From contig NZ_SNZW01000011.1 in assembly GCF_004364175.1 (NCBI RefSeq), positions 558,001-622,000 of the forward strand: a stretch of 64,000 nt of DNA, written 5' to 3'. The stretch is from Maribacter caenipelagi (GTDB lineage: Bacteria; Bacteroidota; Bacteroidia; Flavobacteriales; Flavobacteriaceae). Position numbers and translations under genes: made by a program. This document shows positions 53,245 through 60,782 of this stretch, piece by piece (the first letter of the stretch is position 1; each line of letters starts with the position of its first letter). The notes beneath the pieces are model-generated. The model saw only the letters and a list, made by a program, of their open reading frames with translations. It searched no databases and was not told where the DNA came from.

Positions 53245-53911
53245 CGGATAATTCTTCAGTTAACTTCATTACTTCAGTAAAGCTTTTAATCTTGTCAAAA
53301 GCTTCTTTTTTATAAGTGCGAATAGTTGTTTGCGAGATATCACCAAGTTGCTGGCGAAGTTCCTGTAAAAGTTTTTTTGGAAGGTTGAACCCTAATTTCT
53401 CATATTGACTATAAGTTAGATAAACTGTTCGTTGAGAAGGAGTAAGAGATTCTATTGCCTTTAAAATAATTGACTGTTCAATACTTAACTTCATCCCTTC
53501 TAAAACTGGGAGTTCTGTGATAATACGTTCAGTTCCATCATAAGGGTAATTCTTTTTTCTTTGCTCTTCTCGATAATAATTAGTGAGTTCATTCTTTGCT
53601 ATTTTAAACAAATAACTTTTAAAAGCATCATCTACATCCTGTTGGTTAGCTTTTTGAATAAGAAAGCCACCTTTTTTTGCGTATGATGTAAATGTTGCTG
53701 TTGTAACCTGTTCCGCAACAGTAATGTCGTGACCAAACCTTTTACAAACTATTTCACTTCTTTTTAAAACATCATCCTTAAATCTGTAACAAATTGCGTG
53801 AAAAGCATTTTCCTTTTGAGATTCAGTGCTCTTATTGTCCTGAAACATTTCTATTAACCTTAATGTAGGTTCATCTTTAAGTTTATTCCAATTGGACATC
53901 AATGCTTTCAT
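53231..53911 (-). CDS. Sigma-70-like (ECF-type) factor
   Basis: 226 residues. Regions are recognisable: sigma2-like AFHAICYRFKDDVLKRSEIVCKRFGHDI and KSYLFKIAKNELTNYYREEQRKKN (region 2.4-type), and sigma4-like ILKAIESLTPSQRTVYLTYSQYEKLGF...LGDISQTTIRTYKKEAFDKIKSF. It probably directs RNA polymerase to a few promoters, plausibly those in this cargo region. Met5 (ATG at 53899) with GAAAG ahead of it is an alternative start. An inverted repeat sits 7 bp upstream of Met1. The partner Panacea-domain gene overlaps its stop by 14 bp. Confidence 0.75.
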   Translation of the reverse strand: MKALMSNWNKLKDEPTLRLIEMFQDNKSTESQKENAFHAICYRFKDDVLKRSEIVCKRFGHDITVAEQVTTATFTSYAKKGGFLIQKANQQDVDDAFKSYLFKIAKNELTNYYREEQRKKNYPYDGTERIITELPVLEGMKLSIEQSIILKAIESLTPSQRTVYLTYSQYEKLGFNLPKKLLQELRQQLGDISQTTIRTYKKEAFDKIKSFTEVMKLTEELSDGKI

Positions 53912-53917
53912 TACTTA

Positions 53918-53948
53918 TACGCAAAAGCGTTGGGAATGGTTTTGCGTA
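53918..53948. promoter_or_regulatory. Perfect 9-bp inverted repeat between the sigma/Panacea and CBASS-like operons
   Basis: TACGCAAAA (53918-53926) and TTTTGCGTA (53940-53948), separated by 13 bp. A third half-like ACACGCAAAA begins at 53964. It lies in the 95-bp intergenic space between the divergent operons, at 7 bp from the sigma ATG and 58 bp before the first CBASS-like gene. It is a candidate operator (or a hairpin in the sigma leader), able to control both units. Confidence 0.6.
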
Positions 53949-54006
53949 CTGAGGGTGGTAGTAACACGCAAAAGCAAAACTAACAAAATTTTTAACAAAT
54001 ACTAAT

Positions 54007-54180
54007 ATGGCAAAAAATAAACCAATAGGGGATAATGCCCGAAAAGGGGCTGTAAAGCAAAGGTCTCAAGTACTTAACCCAAAGACAAATTTGTATGTAA
54101 AAAGAAATGCTGACAATGGTCAATTTATGGACGTGAAAACATCCGGCGGTAAATTTAAAGGAGTCAGAAAAGAAAAATAG
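54007..54180 (+). CDS. 57-residue basic protein, first gene of the CBASS-like operon
   Basis: A complete ATG-to-TAG frame: MAKNKPIGDNARKGAVKQRS... ending KGVRKEK. It is very basic (many Lys/Arg) and repeats the pattern x-K-x-G, with PIGDNARKGAVKQRSQVLNPKT and MDVKTSGGKFKGVRK. Similar short basic proteins are found in variable regions of Bacteroidota and other bacteria. No function is assigned; nucleic-acid binding or sequestering is only an impression. It is 4 bp before the LRAT-like gene. Confidence 0.7.
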   Translation: MAKNKPIGDNARKGAVKQRSQVLNPKTNLYVKRNADNGQFMDVKTSGGKFKGVRKEK

Positions 54181-54184
54181 AAAT

Positions 54185-54601
54185 ATGATTAACATAATAC
54201 CCAATCTACCTATACTCTTTGCTGGCGATGTAATAGTTGCTAAAAAACGCAAAGGCTTAGGACGAATCCTAAACCATTACATTGTATATGTTGGGAAAAA
54301 CATTTTCATAGGAAATCTCTCTGATGGTGTAAAAGAATTATCTTATTACGAGCTAATGAAGCTCTTAAGAGAGTACGAGCCAACTGGTGTTAGAAGGTTT
54401 AATGGCTCATACCTTCAGCGTAATGACGCTGTCAATCGGGCTTATTCAAAATTAGGGCATAGATACAGCTTAATAAGCTTTAACTGTGAGCATTTTGCAA
54501 ATTGGGTGCAATTTGGAAGATTGGAAAGCAGTCAAGTCACTACTGGATTTGTCATTTTGGCAAGTGCTGTTTTCTTAAAATTGATTGCCACAGATGAGTA
54601 A
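54185..54601 (+). CDS. LRAT-like (NC domain, permuted papain-fold) cysteine hydrolase with a C-terminal TM segment
   Basis: 138 residues. The hallmark is ISFNCEHFANWV, the N-C-E-H-F motif of the LRAT/HRASLS family with catalytic Cys101. The partner His is in ILNHYIVYVG (His31), and GDVIVAKK precedes it. A hydrophobic stretch near residues 119-134 (GFVILASAVFLK) is a probable membrane anchor, as in HRASLS phospholipases. The family is a permuted NlpC/P60-like fold acting as acyltransferase or phospholipase A1/A2, sometimes peptidase. It is the second gene of the CBASS-like operon and overlaps the third by 8 bp. The substrate is not known. Confidence 0.75.
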   Translation: MINIIPNLPILFAGDVIVAKKRKGLGRILNHYIVYVGKNIFIGNLSDGVKELSYYELMKLLREYEPTGVRRFNGSYLQRNDAVNRAYSKLGHRYSLISFNCEHFANWVQFGRLESSQVTTGFVILASAVFLKLIATDE

Positions 54602-55421
54602 GGAGCTAAAGAGGTTTTTCGGGTACGTAATTGTGCTATTTATTGCTGTAGGCTATTTAGTCTATAGATATTTCTATTTAAGTCCAGTAACAGATTTCCA
54701 TAAAGAAATACTCGTTACTTGTGCTTTCGCTATTTTATCAACCTGCGCGTTGGGAATTTACGAAACCATCAAATGCCAAGGTAAGTATTTTTTGACCGCC
54801 GTGAGGTGTTCTGTTTTTATTCCCAACAAGGAAACCTATGTGTCATTAAGTTATCTAATGAGAATAAAACTCTCAGGTGCTGAACGATATTTTCTGGTAA
54901 AAGGGTCAAAGGTTGACCAATACCAGCCTGTGGGAGGAGTTTATAAAATCATAGGGAATAAGGATATATATAAGGAGTGGGAAGCACACCCGAAATCTGA
55001 CAAGAAAAACCCTGATGATTTACGTTTTTTTGTAAAGGCAAAATACGTTCCAGAAATAATCCGATGGTTCAAGTCTCGAAAAGATAGAGAGACTGGAGTA
55101 TGGCGAGAGTTTTATGAAGAACTGTTGGAAACTAAAATTGTAAGTCAAGAAAATTTTCAAACAATACGTGCTGAGTATTTGTGTTCGCACGAGAACATTC
55201 TTAGCAAGCAAAATAGGTTCAAAAGCGAACAATACCATACTCTCATATACGACATATTTCAGATAGAACTCAGTCCTGAGCAATTTGAAGAGTTGAACAA
55301 ACTACTGGCAAAAAAGACTTTTACTAAGCATTATGCATTTGTCACAAAGGACGAAATTGAAAAGGAATGTTTTAATGAACATAAATTAAAAATAGGACAA
55401 CACACCAAATTTACAATATAG
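54594..55421 (+). CDS. Two-TM NUDIX-type CBASS effector (SMODS-associated NUDIX; Cap16-like)
   Basis: 275 residues from the ATG at 54594, chosen over an upstream TTG at 54585. Two N-terminal TM helices (~10-28 and ~38-58) are followed by a beta-rich domain with the line YFLVKGSKVDQYQPVGGVYK and a degenerate NUDIX box, GVWREFYEELLE (R171-E172-x-x-E175-E176). This is the SMODS-associated NUDIX effector type (called Cap16, TM-NUDIX, in the CBASS literature as I recall). It should sense the cyclic nucleotide made by the CD-NTase and disrupt the membrane. It overlaps the LRAT-like gene by 8 bp and abuts the CD-NTase. Confidence 0.8.
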   Translation: MSKELKRFFGYVIVLFIAVGYLVYRYFYLSPVTDFHKEILVTCAFAILSTCALGIYETIKCQGKYFLTAVRCSVFIPNKETYVSLSYLMRIKLSGAERYFLVKGSKVDQYQPVGGVYKIIGNKDIYKEWEAHPKSDKKNPDDLRFFVKAKYVPEIIRWFKSRKDRETGVWREFYEELLETKIVSQENFQTIRAEYLCSHENILSKQNRFKSEQYHTLIYDIFQIELSPEQFEELNKLLAKKTFTKHYAFVTKDEIEKECFNEHKLKIGQHTKFTI

Positions 55422-57056
55422 ATGAACTTTCAAGAATACTTATACAATCAAGGCTTCCAAAGAGAAGACCTACTCGCAAGAATGGCAGAATCACTTGAGT
55501 TGGATGATTCCCGATCCAACAGAATGGAATCTGCCTACAATGCCATTTACGATGTTTTAAAAGCAGACCCAGTATTTTTCTCAAAGGTCGATTTTGTGGT
55601 ATATCCGCAAGGTTCAAAGGCAATAGGTACCACTACAAAGCCTTATGGTAAAGATGAATTTGATTTGGACATAGTTGTCCATATTAGAGATTTGTTCTAT
55701 AACTATACTTCCTCAGAAATTTACAATCATTTAATTCGAGTTTTTAGAGGCAATGATGTTTATCGTCCTAAGTTAATTCCCAAAAACAGATGTGCAAGAA
55801 TAAATTATTCTGGCGATTTTCATTTGGATATCCTTCCAGGATGTATTGTTATTGAGAACGAGGATAAATTGATGGTGCCAGATCGTGAATTGGCATCTTG
55901 GACATCTACATTTCCAAAAGGTTATATAGGTTGGTTTTTGGATATAGCTAAAGATGTTCGCCAACCCATTTTATTAAGAAAGGCGTACGAAAATTTTGTC
56001 ACTTTACCTGAAGCAAAAGCTGAACAAGAAGATTTGCCAGAGGAAGATTTTTATTCAAAAGAACCTTTGAAGAGAGCGGTTCAGCTAACTAAGCGTTATC
56101 GCGACATATTTTTTGATGATAATCCAAAGCACAGAACTTCAAGTATTGTTTTAACTACAATTTTTGGACAATTTTATCAAGGAGAGCCATCAATATATGA
56201 AACCATAGATAATGTTCTGAATCGCATTATAAGCAATTACTCAGACTATCAACAACTATTTGAAAATCGCGGAATTTACAAGAGAATTAAAGTATTAAAC
56301 CCTGTGAATCCAGAGGAAGATTTTACGGATAAGTGGGACAAGGATAAGGAGTTTTATAATCAATTTATTGCTTTTGCTAAAAGTTATAAGGAAAAATGGG
56401 AGCGACTTAAAAAAGGGGATTTTGGAGTAGCTGAAGAACTCTTTGGTAGTACAAGAACTAAAACTATTTTAAAAGCCCAGTTAGAAAATTTATCCAAGGG
56501 TAAAGTAGATACGCTTGAAAAAGCTGGTCTTACAATTATGTCTGGAAAAAATCACGTAGACCCAAAGGGAAATATTACGAAAAACAATGGATATGAAAGC
56601 AAGCCACATCGAAACTATGGTGGTATTGAATTAGATATTAAAAAAGCCCCCAACAATTTATCTTCAAAAAATTATATAGCTGCATATATCCAAAAAGAAT
56701 TGGTCGATAAAAATTTTCCTTGGTTGCAAACAGTTGTCAAAGATGGTAAACTATTGGGTAAGGGTAAGATAAAACCAAAGGGATGCAAAAAAGAATATGA
56801 GATTTTAATTAGTCATGATATCAATGACACTTACAGAAAGGAAAGGGTTTTTATTCTTAATGATAGCCAAATCCAATTTGGAAAAACCCCACACTTATAC
56901 CCAGGGAACAGTTTGTGCTTGTACTACCCAAAGGATATGCCACGAGATTTAGACTTGAACTTCGTAGATGTGGTTCCTTGGATATCGGAATGGTTAGTAA
57001 TGTATGAACTATGGAAAAAATATGGTGTGTGGATGGCAGATGAAATAAAGCACTAA
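55422..57056 (+). CDS. CD-NTase (SMODS cyclic-oligonucleotide synthase) with a C-terminal E2-like domain
   Basis: 544 residues, longer than the usual 300-400. The N-terminal CD-NTase core has the G-S box YPQGSKAIGTTTKP (Gly64-Ser65), the D-x-D pair D81-L-D83 in EFDLDIVVHI and the third acidic site D136 in FHLDILP, so the catalytic residues are intact. The core ends at about 400 with ...KPHRNYGG, like a stand-alone CD-NTase tail. The last ~140 residues look like a ubiquitin-conjugating (E2) fold: WLQTVV...CKKEYEILISHD...RVFILND, then H491-L-Y-P-G-N-S-L-C499-L-Y-Y-P and VPWISEWLVMYELWKKYGVW. The ATG directly follows the effector stop (TAG-ATG). Confidence 0.83.
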   Translation: MNFQEYLYNQGFQREDLLARMAESLELDDSRSNRMESAYNAIYDVLKADPVFFSKVDFVVYPQGSKAIGTTTKPYGKDEFDLDIVVHIRDLFYNYTSSEIYNHLIRVFRGNDVYRPKLIPKNRCARINYSGDFHLDILPGCIVIENEDKLMVPDRELASWTSTFPKGYIGWFLDIAKDVRQPILLRKAYENFVTLPEAKAEQEDLPEEDFYSKEPLKRAVQLTKRYRDIFFDDNPKHRTSSIVLTTIFGQFYQGEPSIYETIDNVLNRIISNYSDYQQLFENRGIYKRIKVLNPVNPEEDFTDKWDKDKEFYNQFIAFAKSYKEKWERLKKGDFGVAEELFGSTRTKTILKAQLENLSKGKVDTLEKAGLTIMSGKNHVDPKGNITKNNGYESKPHRNYGGIELDIKKAPNNLSSKNYIAAYIQKELVDKNFPWLQTVVKDGKLLGKGKIKPKGCKKEYEILISHDINDTYRKERVFILNDSQIQFGKTPHLYPGNSLCLYYPKDMPRDLDLNFVDVVPWISEWLVMYELWKKYGVWMADEIKH

Positions 57057-57206
57057 AGCAACACTTAGTTATTGTGTCCTGTCGTTAAGCTTCTATTGCT
57101 GTTCTTTTTTCGAGTTTCAAGATTCTTGGAGACTTATGGAAGGCAGACAAACCTATTCCCACAATTTAATATCATTATCTTTACTGCCAGATTTTTTTAT
57201 TAAATA

Positions 57207-58550
57207 ATGACCGAAACAAACCGTATAGAATACAAACGAGAACTGTCCGATGGACTTGAAAAAGAGGTCATTGCTTTTTTGAACTATCGTGAAGGCGGCA
57301 TTATCTATATCGGTATTGATAAGGAAGGGAACACTTACGGTCTGGCTGATGCGGATGGCGACCAATTAAAAATTAAAGACAGGTTAAAGAACAATATCCG
57401 TCCTTCAGCTTTGGGTTTGTTTGATATTGTGAGTGAGGAACGAGATGGTAAAAACATCCTGAAAGTTATTGTGGCGAGCGGTCCTGAAAAACCCTATCAT
57501 CTCAAAAAATATGGGATGAGTGAAAAGGGTTGTTTTATTCGCTTAGGTTCAGCAGCTGAACCGATGCCACAAAAAATGATTGACGAGCTCTTTGCCAAGC
57601 GCACCCGAAATTCCATCAGCAAAATTAAAGCGGGTCGTCAAGATTTAAGCTTTAGCCAGTTGAAAATCTACTACGAGGAATCGGGTCATACCCTTGGTAA
57701 AGCTTTTGCAAAGAACTTGGAACTATTGACCGAAAACGGCGCATTCAATTATGCCGGCTATCTCTTGGCAGATAAGAATAACACTTCAATTAAAGTAGCC
57801 AAGTATTCGGGCAAAACCCGAACAGACTTGATAGAAAGCAACGAATATGGTCACGAATGTTTGGTCAAAGCCACTAAGCAAGTGATAGATAAAATTGCTG
57901 TCGAGAACCGAACCAACACTAAAATAACGGCTAAGGAAAGACAACAAGCAAACCTTTGGAATCCCATCGCATTGCGCGAGGCCATCATCAATGCATTTGT
58001 ACATAATGATTATACCAATGAGATTACCCCAAAGTTTGAAATCTTTGCGGATAGAATTGAAATCACTTCGGCAGGCGGTCTTCCGGAAGGATTGAGCAAA
58101 CAGGAATTTTTCGAGGGCTTTTCAGTTCCACGGAATAAAGAACTGATGCGGATTTTTAAGGATTTGGAACTTGTGGAACAGTTGGGTTCTGGCATCCCTC
58201 GTATTTTGTAATACTATGGCAAAGAGAGTTTTGGCTTTTCGGACAACTTCCTTAGAATGACTTTTAGCGCTAAAGAAACTGTGGTTGAAGAAGGTGGTCA
58301 AAAAGGTGGTGTAATAGGTGGTGCAATAGGTGGTGTAATTGATGTGACTGAAGCTCTAACTAAAAGACAAAAAGAAGTACTTAAACTTATTGTGGCTAAT
58401 CCTTCCATAACCTATAATGAAATAGCTGAAGCTTTGAGTATTAACGAATCTGCTGTTGGTAAACATATTACAGCTATCAAGAATAAAGGTTTTCTGGTAC
58501 GTCAAGGCGATACAAGAGGCTATTGGGAAATCAATCTCGATAAAAATTAA
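57207..58550 (+). pseudogene. AlbA_2/Schlafen-type ATPase, interrupted by a single in-frame stop
   Basis: The frame runs 57207-58211 (334 residues) to a TAA, then continues in the same frame as if nothing happened. The part after the stop (YYGKESFGFSDNFLRMTF...) and a wHTH end (58257-58550, TKRQKEVLKLIVANPSITYNEIAEAL) complete a normal ~445-residue protein. The pre-stop sequence is GSGIPRIL; one C-to-T change (CAA to TAA) would explain it. Domains: AlbA_2 (residues ~1-115), HATPase_c_4 (~240-330, LREAIINAFVHNDY), C-terminal winged helix. Such proteins are helicase/ATPase-like regulators or RNA-cleaving defence factors. It may be dead, or suppressed. Confidence 0.8.
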
Positions 58551-58560
58551 AAAAAGTCTT

Positions 58561-58923
58561 TTAAAAAGGCCCTTTTTCCCTCGGACCTTTACTGGTAACT
58601 TTCCATTGACCGTTTGCCTTGGTCAGTTTGAAAATGCCTGTTTTTCCATCATAGGTCGTGCTGTATTTTACCCAGGCAATTTCGCCATCAACAGCTTCGT
58701 CTAAAATTTCTACCTTGATATCTTTATCAGAATCTGGCATCATATTCTGTACAGTAATCAAACTGGCATAGCCTTCAGAAGTGGTATGCTTTTTTAAAGC
58801 TGATTCATCTTTTGAGAAAAAGCTTGACGCAACAGCTTTGGCAATTTCAGAAGGGGATTTTGTTGTGCTTTCTGAACAAGAAAGAAATAACAGTACGAGC
58901 GAGCAAATGACTAATCTTTTCAT
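58561..58923 (-). CDS. DUF4878-like lipoprotein downstream of traN
   Basis: 120 residues with a lipoprotein signal (RLVICSLVLLFLSCSEST). An NTF2-like small domain follows: SPSEIAKAVASSFFSKDESALKKHTTSEGYASL, ... VKYSTTYDGKTGIFKLTKANGQWKVTSKGP. It starts 7 bp after the traN stop on the same strand, so it is the last gene of the transfer operon. A role in entry exclusion or as a small channel lipoprotein is suggested only by position. Confidence 0.75.
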   Translation of the reverse strand: MKRLVICSLVLLFLSCSESTTKSPSEIAKAVASSFFSKDESALKKHTTSEGYASLITVQNMMPDSDKDIKVEILDEAVDGEIAWVKYSTTYDGKTGIFKLTKANGQWKVTSKGPREKGPF

Positions 58924-58930
58924 AACATTA

Positions 58931-59791
58931 CTAATTTGGGTTATTAATATATCTATGCGATAATTTCATTTCTATATTACGTTCGCCATCTTTTTCATTC
59001 AATTCCAAAATTGCCCTACGGTCATCGGATAATGAAAATTTGGGCAACACATAAACAAATCGAGCCATTTCATTTTCCTTAATCTTGGACGGCAGACTAT
59101 GTTTATATATCGGTTCTTGATACAGTCGTTGCAATGATTTTCTTTTCCCTTTTTGTCTCGTTTCAATAGACAGGTTCAAGAAATTCAAATTGTAATCCAA
59201 CGTAGAATTATTTTCAATCTCGATAACGAAATAGAGCTCATCCTTATCAAAAACAATGTTCTCTACGGTCAAGATAATACCTTCGTTTCGTTTCTTGATT
59301 CGCGCTATGCGCTGTTTTCTATTGAGAAGATATGAGCAGAATTTCTGGTAATAATAGGTGCTGTTATCTACAAGTTCTTCAGAAGATTCAACAAGAACCG
59401 AATCCTTTACAATCGGTTTTTCATTACCGATACTATTGGATAGCGGAATGAAATAATTGTGCTTAGAAAGCTGTTTTTTATACCTTACAATATACGAAAA
59501 AATCGAACCATTTCTGTTGACTACCAGCAAATTACTTTCCTTCCCAGGCTTTGCTTGAAGAAGTCCAAAATACTGTTCTTTTTCACGGTTATAAGTAAAA
59601 ACAAAATTATCTGAACCCGTTATGCCTTGTCGTATGGGTTCTGGGAAGAATAGCGCAACATTTTTGGTGTCGTTGGCATAGATTGTATCAAGTGGTATGG
59701 GTTGCTGTTGTTCTGTTGCCTGTGCCGAGCAAAGTCGAGGTGCGAAAGCGGAAACAATAATAAGTGCGGAAATAATGATATACTTTTTCAT
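58931..59791 (-). CDS. traN: Conjugative transposon protein TraN (VirB9-like, DUF4138)
   Basis: 286 residues with a Sec signal (IISALIIVSAFAPRLCSA). The TraN/DUF4138 pattern follows: IPLDTIYANDTKNVALFFPEPIRQGITGSDNFVFTYNREKEQYFGLLQA, and in the second half ILTVENIVFDKDELYFVIEIENNS. It is the VirB9-like outer-membrane complex protein of Bacteroidota ICE transfer systems and works with TraM and TraK. It is downstream of traM and followed by the DUF4878 lipoprotein. Confidence 0.85.
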   Translation of the reverse strand: MKKYIIISALIIVSAFAPRLCSAQATEQQQPIPLDTIYANDTKNVALFFPEPIRQGITGSDNFVFTYNREKEQYFGLLQAKPGKESNLLVVNRNGSIFSYIVRYKKQLSKHNYFIPLSNSIGNEKPIVKDSVLVESSEELVDNSTYYYQKFCSYLLNRKQRIARIKKRNEGIILTVENIVFDKDELYFVIEIENNSTLDYNLNFLNLSIETRQKGKRKSLQRLYQEPIYKHSLPSKIKENEMARFVYVLPKFSLSDDRRAILELNEKDGERNIEMKLSHRYINNPN

Positions 59792-59808
59792 AAGAGTGCG
59801 TTTTAAAT

Positions 59809-59821
59809 GCCCATTATGGGC
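59809..59821 (-). promoter_or_regulatory. 13-bp palindrome directly after the traM stop
   Basis: GCCCATAATGGGC (minus strand), immediately after the TGA of traM and followed by ATTTAAAA, in the 30-bp gap before traN. The traK-traM gap has the same arrangement (60770-60782) with a compensating base change. It is a probable RNA hairpin. Confidence 0.65.
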
Positions 59822-60751
59822 TCATAATTTCGGTTTTAAGATGAGTTTGTAATTATTCAGGACGGTTACTTTAACATTGCGGTTGCTACGTCTGAGCACC
59901 TTTGTTACGCCACCTACTTGCGGAACGGTAGGGATGTTGATGTCGCCAATAATATCATCCAACACTTCAGTAGTAGCTTCTGCTCTAAAATTGTTCTGTA
60001 CGTAGATGCCTTCACTACCATCAGATAAATCAAAAGCTTTGAGTTTTGTGGGATGGTGCTTTATGTTTTCAATTTCAATTAAAGCCCGATTAGGCTGAAA
60101 GCTGATAAAACCGAAAATAGGTGTGTTCTTTGGCATTTTTTTACCGTTTATTGTTGCCGATTTGGTCAGACGCATTCGCAATCGGGTATTCGCTTTTACG
60201 ACTTGGTCGCCATCTACCACCACGTAAATAGTTTCATCTGTATTGCCGATGATTGAAACTTCATTGGGTTTGGGCGAAGCGGCAAAGAACAATTGATGTT
60301 CCAAGCCCAATTCTTTCGCTTCAATTTTTTGTTCCCGCTTCACTTCAGCAGAATCGATTGTTGATGCCACTTGGCGAACTGTTCTTCTCTGTCCCAAATT
60401 TTGGTATCGCTTTTCTGAATATTGAATCTTGCCTGCTTCATAAATGCTATCTACGATACGTTCTTTTTCGCGTTCCGGAAGGTCTGGGTCGTAAAACCCC
60501 AAGGAATCAATCAGCTTTTCATCATAGATGCTGGGTGCATTGTTTTCACGTACTTTTTTTAGGTCGTTAATCGCATCCAGTTTAGAATCATATTCTTTTT
60601 GGTCCTCTTCCAAATCTGGCACTAAAGTCTGTTTAAGGTTTTCAGTTTCACTTTCATCATCGCCCATTACCATTACCGAATAGGAAATAAGGAATATGAA
60701 AATCACGGCCAATACCGCAGCAAATACTATTTTATTCTTTTCTACTTTCAT
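59822..60751 (-). CDS. traM: Conjugative transposon protein TraM (VirB10-like)
   Basis: 309 residues with one N-terminal TM helix (IVFAAVLAVIFIFLISYSVMV) and a charged, coiled middle (TENLKQTLVPDLEEDQKEYDSKLDAINDLKKV). A C-terminal TraM domain follows: GNTDETIYVVVDGDQVVKANTRLRMRLTKSATINGKKMPKNTPIFGFISFQ. It is the VirB10-like inner/outer-membrane spanning component of the channel and lies between traK and traN. Confidence 0.87.
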   Translation of the reverse strand: MKVEKNKIVFAAVLAVIFIFLISYSVMVMGDDESETENLKQTLVPDLEEDQKEYDSKLDAINDLKKVRENNAPSIYDEKLIDSLGFYDPDLPEREKERIVDSIYEAGKIQYSEKRYQNLGQRRTVRQVASTIDSAEVKREQKIEAKELGLEHQLFFAASPKPNEVSIIGNTDETIYVVVDGDQVVKANTRLRMRLTKSATINGKKMPKNTPIFGFISFQPNRALIEIENIKHHPTKLKAFDLSDGSEGIYVQNNFRAEATTEVLDDIIGDINIPTVPQVGGVTKVLRRSNRNVKVTVLNNYKLILKPKL

Positions 60752-60769
60752 AATCGTGTTTTTTTAAAT

Positions 60770-60782
60770 GCCGATTATCGGC
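60770..60782 (-). promoter_or_regulatory. 13-bp palindrome directly after the traK stop
   Basis: GCCGATAATCGGC (minus strand), immediately after the TGA of traK and followed by ATTTAAAA. Compared with the traM-traN copy, one C/G pair has flipped to G/C, so pairing is kept. Confidence 0.65.

Noticed and set aside
53918-53948. Integron attC-like site
   Set aside because: The arms are symmetric TACGCAAAA/TTTTGCGTA without the R/L core boxes, and no integron integrase or cassette array is present.
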